From Winogradskyella immobilis (GTDB taxonomy: Bacteria; Bacteroidota; Bacteroidia; Flavobacteriales; Flavobacteriaceae): 64,000 nt of DNA. Position 1 is the stretch's first letter. Every line of letters begins with the position of its first letter. The notes beneath the pieces were generated by a model. That model was not told the origin of the DNA. It saw only the letters and a program-made list of their open reading frames with translations, and did no database searches. The stretch is from contig NZ_JAIQXX010000003.1 in assembly GCF_021887715.1 (NCBI RefSeq), forward strand, positions 124,001-188,000, in the 5' to 3' direction. Of this stretch, positions 26,024 to 34,161 are shown piece by piece. A program made the position numbers and the translations under genes.

Positions 26024-26864
26024 AGTTGTTAAACCAGGGTTTTATTCCACAATTCAAGATTTGGGCAGAATAGCGTATCACGATTATGGCGTGCCATATT
26101 CTGGTGCAATGGACGAGCAATCTGCCAAAATTGCTAATGCATTGTTAGGTAATAATGAGAATAATGCCGTACTCGAAATTACTATGACGGGTCCTACTCT
26201 AAAATTTATAAAAACAACTGCTATTTGCATTACTGGCGCTGATTTGTCCCCAAAACTCAATGGTAACGCTGTAAGTTTAAATAAAAGATACACTATAAAG
26301 CCTGATGATATATTATCATTCGGTAAACTTAATTATGGCTTTAGAGCATATTTAGGCGTTTGTGGAGGCTTTCAAACAGAAAAGGTTATGGGAAGCCGTA
26401 GTATGTATAAAAATGTAACGGAGCAGTTTATAACACAAAAAGGAGAGTTGTTGCCTATTAAAGATTTAAATACAAATGCAGCTACTTCAAATGCTTCAAT
26501 AAAAATTGATAAAACACATTTTAACACGAAATCACTACCGGTATACAAAGGTCCTGAATTTGATAATTTGTCTAAAACTCAGCAAAAGCAATTATTAAAT
26601 AAAACATTTACAGTGTCTAAAGATAATAACCGTATGGCTTATCAATTAGAGGATGCTATTGAAAACAATTTAAAACCCATAATTACCTCATTAGTGCAAC
26701 CAGGAACAGTACAATTACCACCTTCGGGGAAATTAATTGTTTTAATGAGCGACGGACAAACAGCAGGTGGCTACCCTAGGGTTTTGCAATTATCTGATTC
26801 GGCAAGATATAGTTTAGCGCAAAAAAAGACAGGAGATACATTCACCTTTAATATGAGCGAATAA
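26016..26864 (+). CDS. pxpC: 5-oxoprolinase subunit PxpC (KipA-like)
   Basis: 282 residues. The biotin-carboxylase-like/KipA signature is GFYSTIQDLGR, YHDYGVPYSGAMDEQSAKIANALLGN, VLEITMTGPTLKF, GFRAYLGVCGGF and the C-terminal PSGKLIVLMSDGQTAGGYPRVLQLS. Last gene of the oxoprolinase operon. Full length. Confidence 0.93.
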   Translation: MIEVVKPGFYSTIQDLGRIAYHDYGVPYSGAMDEQSAKIANALLGNNENNAVLEITMTGPTLKFIKTTAICITGADLSPKLNGNAVSLNKRYTIKPDDILSFGKLNYGFRAYLGVCGGFQTEKVMGSRSMYKNVTEQFITQKGELLPIKDLNTNAATSNASIKIDKTHFNTKSLPVYKGPEFDNLSKTQQKQLLNKTFTVSKDNNRMAYQLEDAIENNLKPIITSLVQPGTVQLPPSGKLIVLMSDGQTAGGYPRVLQLSDSARYSLAQKKTGDTFTFNMSE

Positions 26865-26953
26865 CCTTGTTAATAAGTTATTTTTATTACATATTCATTT
26901 TTACAATTCTTTTATAAATTTAGCATACTATTAACTTAAAGACATACATTAAC

Positions 26954-27358
26954 ATGGCAAAAATTAAAGGATTAATTACATCAACTGAAGCTAAAAAGCT
27001 GAATGATGAATGGGGGGAAACACGTGCGGAGGCTATGAATCAGTGCATTAGCGATGTTACGGGAGGTAAAGTTACTGAAGACAACCGCTCATCTTGGTGG
27101 TCATTAGAAGATTTAAAAGCGTATATAAAACATGCTAAAAAGCAAGCTAAAAAATTAGGTTATGAGATGAATGGCATACGTGTTTATTGTGGAGCGCATA
27201 GTGAAGACGATTGCTATGCAACATCATTTATAGTACCAACATACGCAGGCGGCCTTGGTAAAGATGATGGAGATGGAGATAATGGGGATATTCCAGGTGG
27301 CGATGGTTTAAATAAAGGGCCAGAGGGAGACCCACCAGGATCAGGTTATCCGCAATAA
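26954..27358 (+). CDS. Small conserved protein with Gly/Asp-rich tail
   Basis: 134 residues without a signal peptide. Residues 1-98 form a compact domain: AKIKGLITSTEAKKLNDEW, EDNRSSWWSLEDLKAYIKHAKKQAKKLGYEMNGIRVYCG and TSFIVPTY. Proteins with the sequence NRSSWYSLEDL...LGY...G+R+Y recur in Flavobacteriia with no function known to me. The last about 36 residues (GGLGKDDGDGDNGDIPGG...) are low-complexity and acidic. It is the first gene of the run through 31123, 8 bases before the first 7-TM paralog, and is presumably part of the same system. Confidence 0.75.
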   Translation: MAKIKGLITSTEAKKLNDEWGETRAEAMNQCISDVTGGKVTEDNRSSWWSLEDLKAYIKHAKKQAKKLGYEMNGIRVYCGAHSEDDCYATSFIVPTYAGGLGKDDGDGDNGDIPGGDGLNKGPEGDPPGSGYPQ

Positions 27359-27365
27359 TGGATAG

Positions 27366-28091
27366 ATGTTAGAGTTTATTAAAGAGTATTATATATTATT
27401 AGATAGAATTATTGTAATTATCCCAGCTATTGTTGGGATAATTTTATATAAGAAATTTAAAAATACTACTGTTAAATATTTTATATGGTTTCTTATATAT
27501 GTTAATTGTTACAATTTTTTAGGAAGTTATCCCAGATATTTTGAAAATTATGATTTTTTTGAGCCTTTGAAAAATTATGTTGAAGGAACAGTATTTGAAA
27601 AAAATCATTGGTGGTTTACACTTTTCTGGGAAATTGGCAAAACGGTTTTCTTTACATTTTTTTACCAAAAGATATTACACAATGAAAGATTTATTAAATT
27701 TTTAAAATTTATACGTCAATTATTTTTAATTAGTTCAATTATATACCTGTTTATCTTTTGGAAAGAATTATCTTATTCTGGACTGGTATTTATTGAATGC
27801 TTTTCAGCTATAGCTATAATAATTTCAATTGTGTTCTATTTTATAGAACTTTTGAATAGTGATAAGATTAATAACTTTTACAAAACTATTAATTTTTGGA
27901 TTAGCGTTATCTTATTTTTATGGTTATTAATTGTCACACCAATCTCATTTTTCAATATATATTTTAATACATCAGATTGGAATTTCATTTTACTTCAATG
28001 GCAAGTTTATTTATTAGCTAATTTATTTATGTATATAGGGTTTGCATCAATACTTATATTTGGTAAACCTGAAAAGAGTATTAATAATTAA
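27366..28091 (+). CDS. 7-TM paralog 1 of 4
   Basis: 241 residues, about seven hydrophobic segments (around 11-27, 35-50, 78-98, 109-128, 134-154, 168-190, 210-230) with little outside them. It shares with the next three proteins an N-x-W pattern (FEKNHWWFTLFW), LWLLIVTPISFFNIYFN, and the end NLFMYIGF...LIFGKPEKSIN. No known receptor, transporter or enzyme family is recognised. Lengths of 237-241 and the arrangement suggest sensory membrane proteins acting with the kinase at the end of the run. The gene starts 7 bases after the small-protein stop. Confidence 0.8.
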   Translation: MLEFIKEYYILLDRIIVIIPAIVGIILYKKFKNTTVKYFIWFLIYVNCYNFLGSYPRYFENYDFFEPLKNYVEGTVFEKNHWWFTLFWEIGKTVFFTFFYQKILHNERFIKFLKFIRQLFLISSIIYLFIFWKELSYSGLVFIECFSAIAIIISIVFYFIELLNSDKINNFYKTINFWISVILFLWLLIVTPISFFNIYFNTSDWNFILLQWQVYLLANLFMYIGFASILIFGKPEKSINN

Positions 28092-28121
28092 CTTTGAATT
28101 TCTTTTAATTATAACCAAATA

Positions 28122-28844
28122 TTGAGTGACTTTATATTAAAAAATTACAGTCTTTTAACAAGAGTAATAGAAGCTATCCCAGTAATAGTTGGTTTTATGT
28201 TTTTTAATAAGTATAAATCTACTAGGGTTATTTATTTTATATATTTTTCATTATTTGTACTTTTAGGTGAGATTATTGCGCGCTATCCTGGTTACCTTAA
28301 TACAGAAACTTTTAAATGGTTAAAATCATTGGTTTCTGGTACAGTATTTCAACGTAACTATTGGTGGTATACTATATTTTGGGTCATAGGGAGTTCTGTT
28401 TTTTATGCTTTTTATTTTCACAATAGCATAAAAGTAAAATTGTTTAGAGATTTAATAAAATGGATTACAACAAGTTTTGTAATAGTTTCTATTTTCTATC
28501 TAAGTTTTTATTGGGATAATCTTCGAAATTCTTCATCTTATTTCATTAATGTATATTCTTTAATAAATTTATTGGTTATAATAGTTCTTTTCTTTCTAGA
28601 TATTTTAACTAGTAGTGTTCATATTAAATTATATAAACAAATTGATTTTCACATAGCTTTTATATTATTAATTTGGTGGTTAATTATTACACCGTTGATG
28701 TTCTTTAACGATTATTTTAATGCCTTAGATGAACAGTATACTAATTTACAATGGTTCATACGGTTTTTCGCAAATGTCTTTATGTACATAGGATTCACAT
28801 TAGTGCTTATATTTGGTAAACCTGAAAAGAGTATTAATGAATAA
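28122..28844 (+). CDS. 7-TM paralog 2 of 4
   Basis: 240 residues beginning at a TTG at 28122. The choice is supported by alignment: (M)SDFILKNYSLLTRVIEAIPVIVGF lines up residue by residue with the first 24 residues of paralog 1, MLEFIKEYYILLDRI... Same seven-helix layout, the shared motif FQRNYWWYTIFWVIG, IWWLIITPLMFFNDYFN and the end GKPEKSINE. Its stop sits in a 66-base block that recurs after paralog 3. Confidence 0.8.
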   Translation: MSDFILKNYSLLTRVIEAIPVIVGFMFFNKYKSTRVIYFIYFSLFVLLGEIIARYPGYLNTETFKWLKSLVSGTVFQRNYWWYTIFWVIGSSVFYAFYFHNSIKVKLFRDLIKWITTSFVIVSIFYLSFYWDNLRNSSSYFINVYSLINLLVIIVLFFLDILTSSVHIKLYKQIDFHIAFILLIWWLIITPLMFFNDYFNALDEQYTNLQWFIRFFANVFMYIGFTLVLIFGKPEKSINE

Positions 28845-28871
28845 TGACTGATTAGGTTGCAGATATGATAC
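28806..28871 (+). repeat. 66-bp near-identical block at the paralog 2-3 junction (second copy 29540-29605)
   Basis: CTTATATTTGGTAAACCTGAAAAG... through the stop, the spacer GACTGATTAGGTTGCAG and the first bases ATATGATAC of the next gene is the same at 28806-28871 and 29540-29605 apart from one A/G difference. It marks a recent tandem duplication or gene conversion. Confidence 0.85.
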
Positions 28872-29578
28872 ATATTTTTGATAATATTTATACAGTTTTA
28901 TACAATTTAGTAATCATAATAGCAGGAATAGCAGCATGGTTTTATTATAGGAAATATAAGCATTCTATGATGCGATATTTTATATATTTATTATTCTATA
29001 TTGCTTTATTTACATTTTTAATGAAATATACTTATTCTGTACGATATAATGGGGTATTATCATTTCTAGATACAACAATTTTTAGGCAAAACTATTGGTT
29101 AGGAACTTTGCATTGGGATATAGGCGCAATGCTCTTTTATAGCTGGTTTTTTTCTAAATTCATTAAGAATAGGCGTTATAAAAAAATAATAAGACTGTTG
29201 TCTTTTTCGTTTTTAGTTTTTGCAACTTTTTCAATTGTTATACAATTTGAGAAGTTTTTTAAATCTAATCTTATGGAAATAACTATAGCAGGAAATTTAC
29301 TGCTGATAATTTCTATATCATTATATTTTGTTGAGATATTACAATTAGATAAACTACTAGTTTTTTATAAAACCTATATCTTTTATATAGCATGTATTGT
29401 GATTTTATGGCTGCTAATTACTATGCCATTAGGGTTCTATGACCACTATTATAATTTAAAGGATCCTGCATATATAAAATTAAGGAAGATGATTTATTTC
29501 TACGTTAATTTATTTATGTATTTAGGTTTTGCGTTAGTTCTTATATTTGGTAAACCTGAAAAGGGTATTAATGAATAA
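28865..29578 (+). CDS. 7-TM paralog 3 of 4
   Basis: 237 residues, the seven-helix form. Its core TIFRQNYWLGTLHWDIGAMLFYSWFFSKFIK, ITMPLGFYDHYYN and GFALVLIFGKPEKGINE are shared almost word for word with paralog 4, while paralogs 1 and 2 are more distant. The first residues are MIHIFDNIYTVLYN, in the same place as in 4. It starts in the duplicated block and is 20 bases after paralog 2. Confidence 0.8.
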   Translation: MIHIFDNIYTVLYNLVIIIAGIAAWFYYRKYKHSMMRYFIYLLFYIALFTFLMKYTYSVRYNGVLSFLDTTIFRQNYWLGTLHWDIGAMLFYSWFFSKFIKNRRYKKIIRLLSFSFLVFATFSIVIQFEKFFKSNLMEITIAGNLLLIISISLYFVEILQLDKLLVFYKTYIFYIACIVILWLLITMPLGFYDHYYNLKDPAYIKLRKMIYFYVNLFMYLGFALVLIFGKPEKGINE

Positions 29579-29598
29579 TGACTGATTAGGTTGCAGAT

Positions 29599-30312
29599 AT
29601 GATACGAATTTTTGATGATATTACAGGAATATTGCAAAGTTTAGTTATTATAATTGCTGCAATTACTGGGTTATTAAGTTATAAGAAGTATAAATATTCT
29701 GTAATTCGATATTTTACATATTTTTTGATTTATTTAGCTTTCTTTGAATGTCTAATGTATTACACATATTCCGTTAGGTATGATGGGATTTTATCATTTC
29801 TAGATACAACAATCTTAAGGCAAAACTATTGGTTGGGCGCATTATATTGGAGTATAGGAGCGATGCTTTTTTACAGCTGGTTTTTTTCTAAGTTTATTAA
29901 GACTAAATTATATAAGAAACTAATTAAATGGTTGTCCTTCTTATTTTTAATTTTTACTATTATTACAATCGTTACGCAATTTGATCAGTTCTTTAGCTCT
30001 GGTCTTGTGTCACTAAGATTAGCAGGGAATTTACTTTTGGTAATTTCTATATCACTCTATTTTATTGAAATATTACAATCAAATAAACTATTAGTTTTTT
30101 ATAAAACCAATATATTTTATATAGCATGTATTGTGTTTTTATGGTTGTTAATCACAATGCCATTAGGGTTTTATAATCAATATTATAATTTGCAAGATCC
30201 AGAATATGTAAAATTGAGAAGTGCTATTTACTTCTACGTTAATTTATTTATGTATATAGGATTCTCATTAGTTCTTATATTTGGTAAACCTGAAAACGCT
30301 ATTAATGATTAA
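29599..30312 (+). CDS. 7-TM paralog 4 of 4
   Basis: 237 residues, closest to paralog 3. The N-terminus MIRIFDDITGILQSLVII, mid-region ILRQNYWLGALYWSIGAMLFYSWFFSKFIK and end LIFGKPENAIND are clear. The kinase ATG (30305) lies 8 bases inside this gene's end, so the two are translationally coupled; paralog 4 is therefore the likely direct partner of the kinase. Confidence 0.8.
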   Translation: MIRIFDDITGILQSLVIIIAAITGLLSYKKYKYSVIRYFTYFLIYLAFFECLMYYTYSVRYDGILSFLDTTILRQNYWLGALYWSIGAMLFYSWFFSKFIKTKLYKKLIKWLSFLFLIFTIITIVTQFDQFFSSGLVSLRLAGNLLLVISISLYFIEILQSNKLLVFYKTNIFYIACIVFLWLLITMPLGFYNQYYNLQDPEYVKLRSAIYFYVNLFMYIGFSLVLIFGKPENAIND

Positions 30313-31123
30313 TTATTTACTTCTATATCAAAGTCAACAAGTATCCTCTGAAGCAGAGCGCTATTTGTTAGTGTATATGTTATTTGTAATACTAGCCATA
30401 TCTAGTCTTATTATTATATTTTTTGTGGTTTTTCAAAAGCGTAAAAACAAATTATTACTCGATAATATAGAGCAACAACGTCAGTTTGATGAAGAACTGT
30501 TAAAAACTCAGCAAGAAATACAAGACGAGACTTTAAAGCATGTAGGTAGAGAGCTGCATGATAATGTTGGGCAATTAATGACAGTAGCCACCATGCAAAT
30601 GAATGCCGTAGTACGTAAAGTAGATGACGCTCTAAAGCCAAAAGCTGAAGAAGCTGCTGCAGTATTAAAAGAAAGTTTAACTGAAGTAAGAGCTTTGTCT
30701 AAATCATTGAATAGTGATGTTATTTATAATTTAGGTTTTGATAAGACTGTTATTAATGAAGTGGAGCGCCTCAATAGAGCAGGGCGTTTAGAAGCGTATT
30801 TAAATATAGAAGGAGAAAAAATAAATTTTGAAAACAAAAAAGACGAAATTATTTTGTTTAGAATTATGCAAGAGTTCTTCTCTAACACTATAAAATATGC
30901 AGAAGCAGAACATATTCATATCAATATCAATTATACCCTAAAAGGCTTAAGTATTAGTATTAAAGATGATGGTAATGGTTTTGATGTCAATACTGTTGAA
31001 AAAGGTTCGGGCCTCATTAACATGCAAAAACGCGCAGAACTTATAAATACAACATTTAATTTAAAATCAGAATTAGGAAAAGGAACGGAATTACAGTTAA
31101 GCTATCCTTTTGTAGCTAATTAA
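30305..31123 (+). CDS. Histidine kinase without sensor domain (HisKA_3 type)
   Basis: 272 residues from the ATG at 30305, which overlaps the stop of paralog 4 (ATGATTAA); an earlier TTG at 30281 is inside that gene. One membrane helix (about 20-43), a coiled coil (44-78), the HisKA_3 box GRELHDNVGQ with His85, then HATPase_c with the N-box QEFFSNTIKYA, DDGNGF and GSGLINMQKRAE. There is no extracytoplasmic input domain and no response regulator next to it, which is unusual for this LuxR-linked type. It may take its input from the four membrane proteins before it. Its end overlaps that of the convergent rluA-like gene by four bases. Confidence 0.9.
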   Translation: MINYLLLYQSQQVSSEAERYLLVYMLFVILAISSLIIIFFVVFQKRKNKLLLDNIEQQRQFDEELLKTQQEIQDETLKHVGRELHDNVGQLMTVATMQMNAVVRKVDDALKPKAEEAAAVLKESLTEVRALSKSLNSDVIYNLGFDKTVINEVERLNRAGRLEAYLNIEGEKINFENKKDEIILFRIMQEFFSNTIKYAEAEHIHININYTLKGLSISIKDDGNGFDVNTVEKGSGLINMQKRAELINTTFNLKSELGKGTELQLSYPFVAN

Positions 31124-31827
31124 TCCAAACAGGCTTTCCATATACTATCATTTGGTAAAGGAGCTTCAACACGTATCAATTCTTTTTTTACAGGATGTAT
31201 AAACTCTAAGGATTTTGCATGCAAGCTAATGCTAGCATCTTTATTGCTGCGATCAAAGCCATATTTCAAATCTCCTTTTATAGGACAGCCAATACTAGAT
31301 AATTGACTTCGTATTTGGTGATGACGCCCAGTTTCTAATTGAATTTCTAATAAATAAAAATTATCTAATTTTTTAATTACGCTATAATGAAGAATTGCTT
31401 TTTTGCTTTGAGGAATTTCTTTTTTGTAAGCTGTAGATTTATTGTTTTTAGGATTTTTCTTTAGCCAATGTGTTAGGGTGTCTTTTTGTTTAGGAGGTGT
31501 GTTTTTAACTAAAGCCCAATACGTTTTTTGAGCTTTCTTTTCAGCAAATAGCTTGTTTAATCGTGGTAAAGCCTTGCTGGTTTTTGAGAACAATACAATA
31601 CCCGTTGTAGGACGATCTAAGCGATGTACAACACCTAAATATACATTACCAGATTTATTGTATTTATCCGCGATATATGCCTTTACGATTTCACTTAAAG
31701 GTTGGTCACCAGTTTTATCACCTTGTACAATATCGCCAGCACGTTTATTGACGACAATAATATGATTGTCTTCATAAATAACTTGAAGATTATATGAATT
31801 TGATAGAGCTTTAGATTTTTGGATCAC
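31120..31827 (-). CDS. RluA-family rRNA/tRNA pseudouridine synthase
   Basis: 235 residues. The catalytic block GVVHRLDRPTTGIVLFSKT includes the Asp, and QVIYEDNHIIVVNKRAGDIVQ, TGRHHQIRSQLSSIGCPIKGDLKYG, SISLHAKSLEFIHP complete the family. No S4 domain: a short RluA type. The substrate uridine is not predictable. It overlaps the histidine kinase by 4 bases at the 3' end and is 5 bases from the four-helix-bundle gene upstream. Confidence 0.93.
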   Translation of the reverse strand: MIQKSKALSNSYNLQVIYEDNHIIVVNKRAGDIVQGDKTGDQPLSEIVKAYIADKYNKSGNVYLGVVHRLDRPTTGIVLFSKTSKALPRLNKLFAEKKAQKTYWALVKNTPPKQKDTLTHWLKKNPKNNKSTAYKKEIPQSKKAILHYSVIKKLDNFYLLEIQLETGRHHQIRSQLSSIGCPIKGDLKYGFDRSNKDASISLHAKSLEFIHPVKKELIRVEAPLPNDSIWKACLD

Positions 31828-31832
31828 TTAGA

Positions 31833-32183
31833 TTACTTTAAAGTAGATTTAAACTTTGAGGTCATTTTTATAATTGATTCTAATTGCTTTAATAAATCAT
31901 CAAGTTCTTCTTTATTAATAAAATTCAAATCGAAGGCTATTAATAACTGTGTCTCTACTTCATAAGCAGAACCTAAGGTTATTTGAAGGAACCTAGAAAA
32001 ATCTTTATTAGAATGTCTTGAAGATCCTTCAGCAATATTTGAAGGAATAGAAACAGATGCTCTTCTGAGTTGATTTGTAAGTCCAAATTTTTCATAATCA
32101 GGAAAATTAGAAGTAATAGTGTAAATGTTAGAGCAGAAGAGTCTACCCTTTTTCCATATTTCTAAATCTTTAAACCTGTGCAT
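31833..32183 (-). CDS. Four-helix-bundle protein (S23 family), second copy
   Basis: 116 residues, clear paralog of 14965-15318: FKDLEIWKKGRLFCSNIYTITSNFPDYEKFGL, LRRASVSIPSNIAEGSSR, FSRFLQITLGSAYEVETQ. Function unknown. Upstream it has an octamer repeat, (CAACAATC)n at 32211-32266, between it and panB. Confidence 0.88.
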   Translation of the reverse strand: MHRFKDLEIWKKGRLFCSNIYTITSNFPDYEKFGLTNQLRRASVSIPSNIAEGSSRHSNKDFSRFLQITLGSAYEVETQLLIAFDLNFINKEELDDLLKQLESIIKMTSKFKSTLK

Positions 32184-32210
32184 TGTTTACTTTTATATAT
32201 TTTAATTTTC

Positions 32211-32266
32211 CAACAATCCAACAATCCAACAATCCAACAATCCAACAATCCAACAATCTAACAATC
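32211..32266. repeat. Tandem octamer repeat (CAACAATC) x7
   Basis: Seven consecutive units, the last one TAACAATC, from 32211 to 32266. It sits 27 bases upstream of the ATG of the 31833-32183 gene and 5 bases after the panB stop. On the minus strand each unit reads GATTGTTG, providing many TTG trimers close to that gene's promoter region. Confidence 0.9.
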
Positions 32267-32271
32267 TAAGT

Positions 32272-33090
32272 TTAATACTGCTCATTATCACTAGGAAAAT
32301 CTCCACTCTTTACATCATCTTTATATTGAGAACAGGCTTTGGTCATATCTTCATACAAATTCATGTAGCGACGTAAAAATCGAGGGTTAAATTCATGTGT
32401 CATACCTATCATATCATGAGTTACTAAAACTTGTCCATCTACACCATTACCAGCACCAATACCAATAATAGGTATGCTAACACTTTTAGCAACTTCTTCA
32501 GCCAACTTAGCAGGTATTTTTTCTAATACAATAGCAAAACATCCGGCGCGCTCCAACATTAAAGCATCTTCTTTGAGTTGTAAGGCTTCTTGCTCCTCTT
32601 TTGCTCTTACGGTATAAGTTCCAAATTTATAGATAGATTGTGGAGTTAACCCTAAATGTCCCATTACAGGAATACCAGCATTAAGAATACGTTTTATAGA
32701 TTCTTTAATTTCTTTGCCTCCTTCCATTTTCACAGCATGACCACCACTTTCTTTCATAATTCTAATTGCAGAACGTAAAGCTTCTTTAGGATCACTCTGA
32801 TAAGTACCAAAAGGTAAATCGACAACAACTAACGAACGCTCAATAGCTCTAACAACAGAAGACGCATGATATATCATTTGATCTAATGTAATAGGAAGTG
32901 TTGTTTCATGGCCAGCCATAACATTACTAGCAGAATCACCAACTAAAATAACGTCTACACCAGAGCCATCAACAATTTTAGCCATAGTATAATCGTAAGC
33001 GGTAAGCATTGAGATTTTTTCTCCTCGCGCTTTCATATCTACTAAAGATTTAACTGTAATTCTTTTGTATTCTTTTTTTGCTACTGACAT
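32272..33090 (-). CDS. panB: Ketopantoate hydroxymethyltransferase
   Basis: 272 residues. The conserved pieces are [75 protein letters not shown] and [14 protein letters not shown]. It makes ketopantoate for coenzyme A. Full length, standing alone between the octamer repeat and the 33198 gene. Confidence 0.96.
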   Translation of the reverse strand: MSVAKKEYKRITVKSLVDMKARGEKISMLTAYDYTMAKIVDGSGVDVILVGDSASNVMAGHETTLPITLDQMIYHASSVVRAIERSLVVVDLPFGTYQSDPKEALRSAIRIMKESGGHAVKMEGGKEIKESIKRILNAGIPVMGHLGLTPQSIYKFGTYTVRAKEEQEALQLKEDALMLERAGCFAIVLEKIPAKLAEEVAKSVSIPIIGIGAGNGVDGQVLVTHDMIGMTHEFNPRFLRRYMNLYEDMTKACSQYKDDVKSGDFPSDNEQY

Positions 33091-33197
33091 CGTTTCAAAA
33101 ATTTATGTTTGTAAAAATACTCAGTTTTGTTAAATTTTTCTTTAATATCAATTATAAATACAGAATACTTTGGTATTTTATAAGAAATTTCTAGACC

Positions 33198-33665
33198 ATG
33201 AAACAAATACTAACGTTTTTAGTAATTGCATTATCCTTTAATCTTAATGCGCAAACATCACAAGAATCTGCAGTAAAAGAAACTATTATAAAATTCTTTG
33301 AAGCCTTTCATAAACAAGACAGTATTGCTTTAAAAAGTATGGTTACTGATGATATTATTTTACAATCGATATCAAAGAATAATGAAGGGAAAACAGTTTT
33401 AAATAAAAGTGAGTTTAATAGATTTGTTACTTCAATAGCGTCTATACCTAAAGAAAGAAATTTTCAAGAAAAACTCACCGATTTTAGTATACAAGTTGAT
33501 GGTGATATGGCCAATGCATGGACTCCCTATGAATTTTGGATAGATAATAAATTTAGCCATTGCGGAGTAAATTCATTCCAATTGATAAGAATCAATAGCG
33601 AATGGAAAATAATTTACCTTGTTGATACTAGACGAAGAGATCATTGCGTACCTAAAAAAAATTAA
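33198..33665 (+). CDS. Secreted NTF2-like (DUF4440/SnoaL) protein, second
   Basis: 155 residues with a signal peptide (about 1-18, cut after NAQ). The body shows ETIIKFFEAFHKQDSIALKSMVTDDIILQS, then ANAWTPYEFWIDNKFSHCGVNSFQLIRINSEWKIIYLVDT. It shares its layout with 11552-12058. No reaction can be named. Divergent from panB, and followed by a terminator at 33695. Confidence 0.85.
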   Translation: MKQILTFLVIALSFNLNAQTSQESAVKETIIKFFEAFHKQDSIALKSMVTDDIILQSISKNNEGKTVLNKSEFNRFVTSIASIPKERNFQEKLTDFSIQVDGDMANAWTPYEFWIDNKFSHCGVNSFQLIRINSEWKIIYLVDTRRRDHCVPKKN

Positions 33666-33694
33666 ATTTAAATAACATATTAAAAGCATCTTTA

Positions 33695-33720
33695 GAAGAC
33701 TAGAAATAGTCTTCTTTTTT
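33695..33720 (+). terminator. Rho-independent terminator after 33198-33665
   Basis: GAAGACTA/TAGTCTTC with a GAAA loop and six T. Confidence 0.85.
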
Positions 33721-34023
33721 ATGCTGTATTTTCAAATTGTAAAACGTATGCTTCTTATATTTTAATGTTAGGTAGCTAACGTTTACTCAATAACGGTGTG
33801 GTTGTTATAATGTTAAAAATTGTTAATCTATTGTTAAAACAAAAATAGTAACGTGTCATTTTCTTCTCTCTATAATTCTGCTATAGTGAAACTTACATTT
33901 TTTTAACACTAATAAGAGCGTTTTAAACAATTTCTTTCTTGTAAGTAAGAAAAAATGAGAGACACTAATTCAATGTTAAGTTTTAGTATAATATACTTTA
34001 TCAACTTAATTACCATAGACTGA

Positions 34024-34129
34024 GTTTTGGCCAAAACAAAGTGATTAAATATTACCTGAGATAGATTTGATTTCATACATGTAAATGAAAGACAGCTATG
34101 ATTTTCTAATAAAGAAAGAATGATCTCAG
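34024..34129 (+). promoter_or_regulatory. Palindrome and structured leader before the beta-propeller gene
   Basis: The 496 bases between 33665 and 34162 hold no gene I can support (an 83-codon minus ORF there looks like chance). GTTTTGGCCAAAAC at 34024-34037 is a perfect 14-base palindrome. Downstream, CTGAGAT (34056-34062) is complementary to ATCTCAG (34123-34129), enclosing a small hairpin TTTCAT/ATGAAA (34071-34090). The pair could form a stem in the 5' leader of the 34162 gene. Confidence 0.35.
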
Positions 34130-34161
34130 AAACAAAATAATTTAAACTCAAAAAAATCAAA

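Noticed and set aside
32211..32266. Tandem repeat considered as a CRISPR array
   Set aside because: Units are 8 bases with no spacers and no cas genes; simple sequence repeat.
33909..34160. Minus-strand ORF of 83 codons in the gene-free stretch before the beta-propeller gene
   Set aside because: AT-rich, low-complexity translation with no domain or start context; treated as chance.
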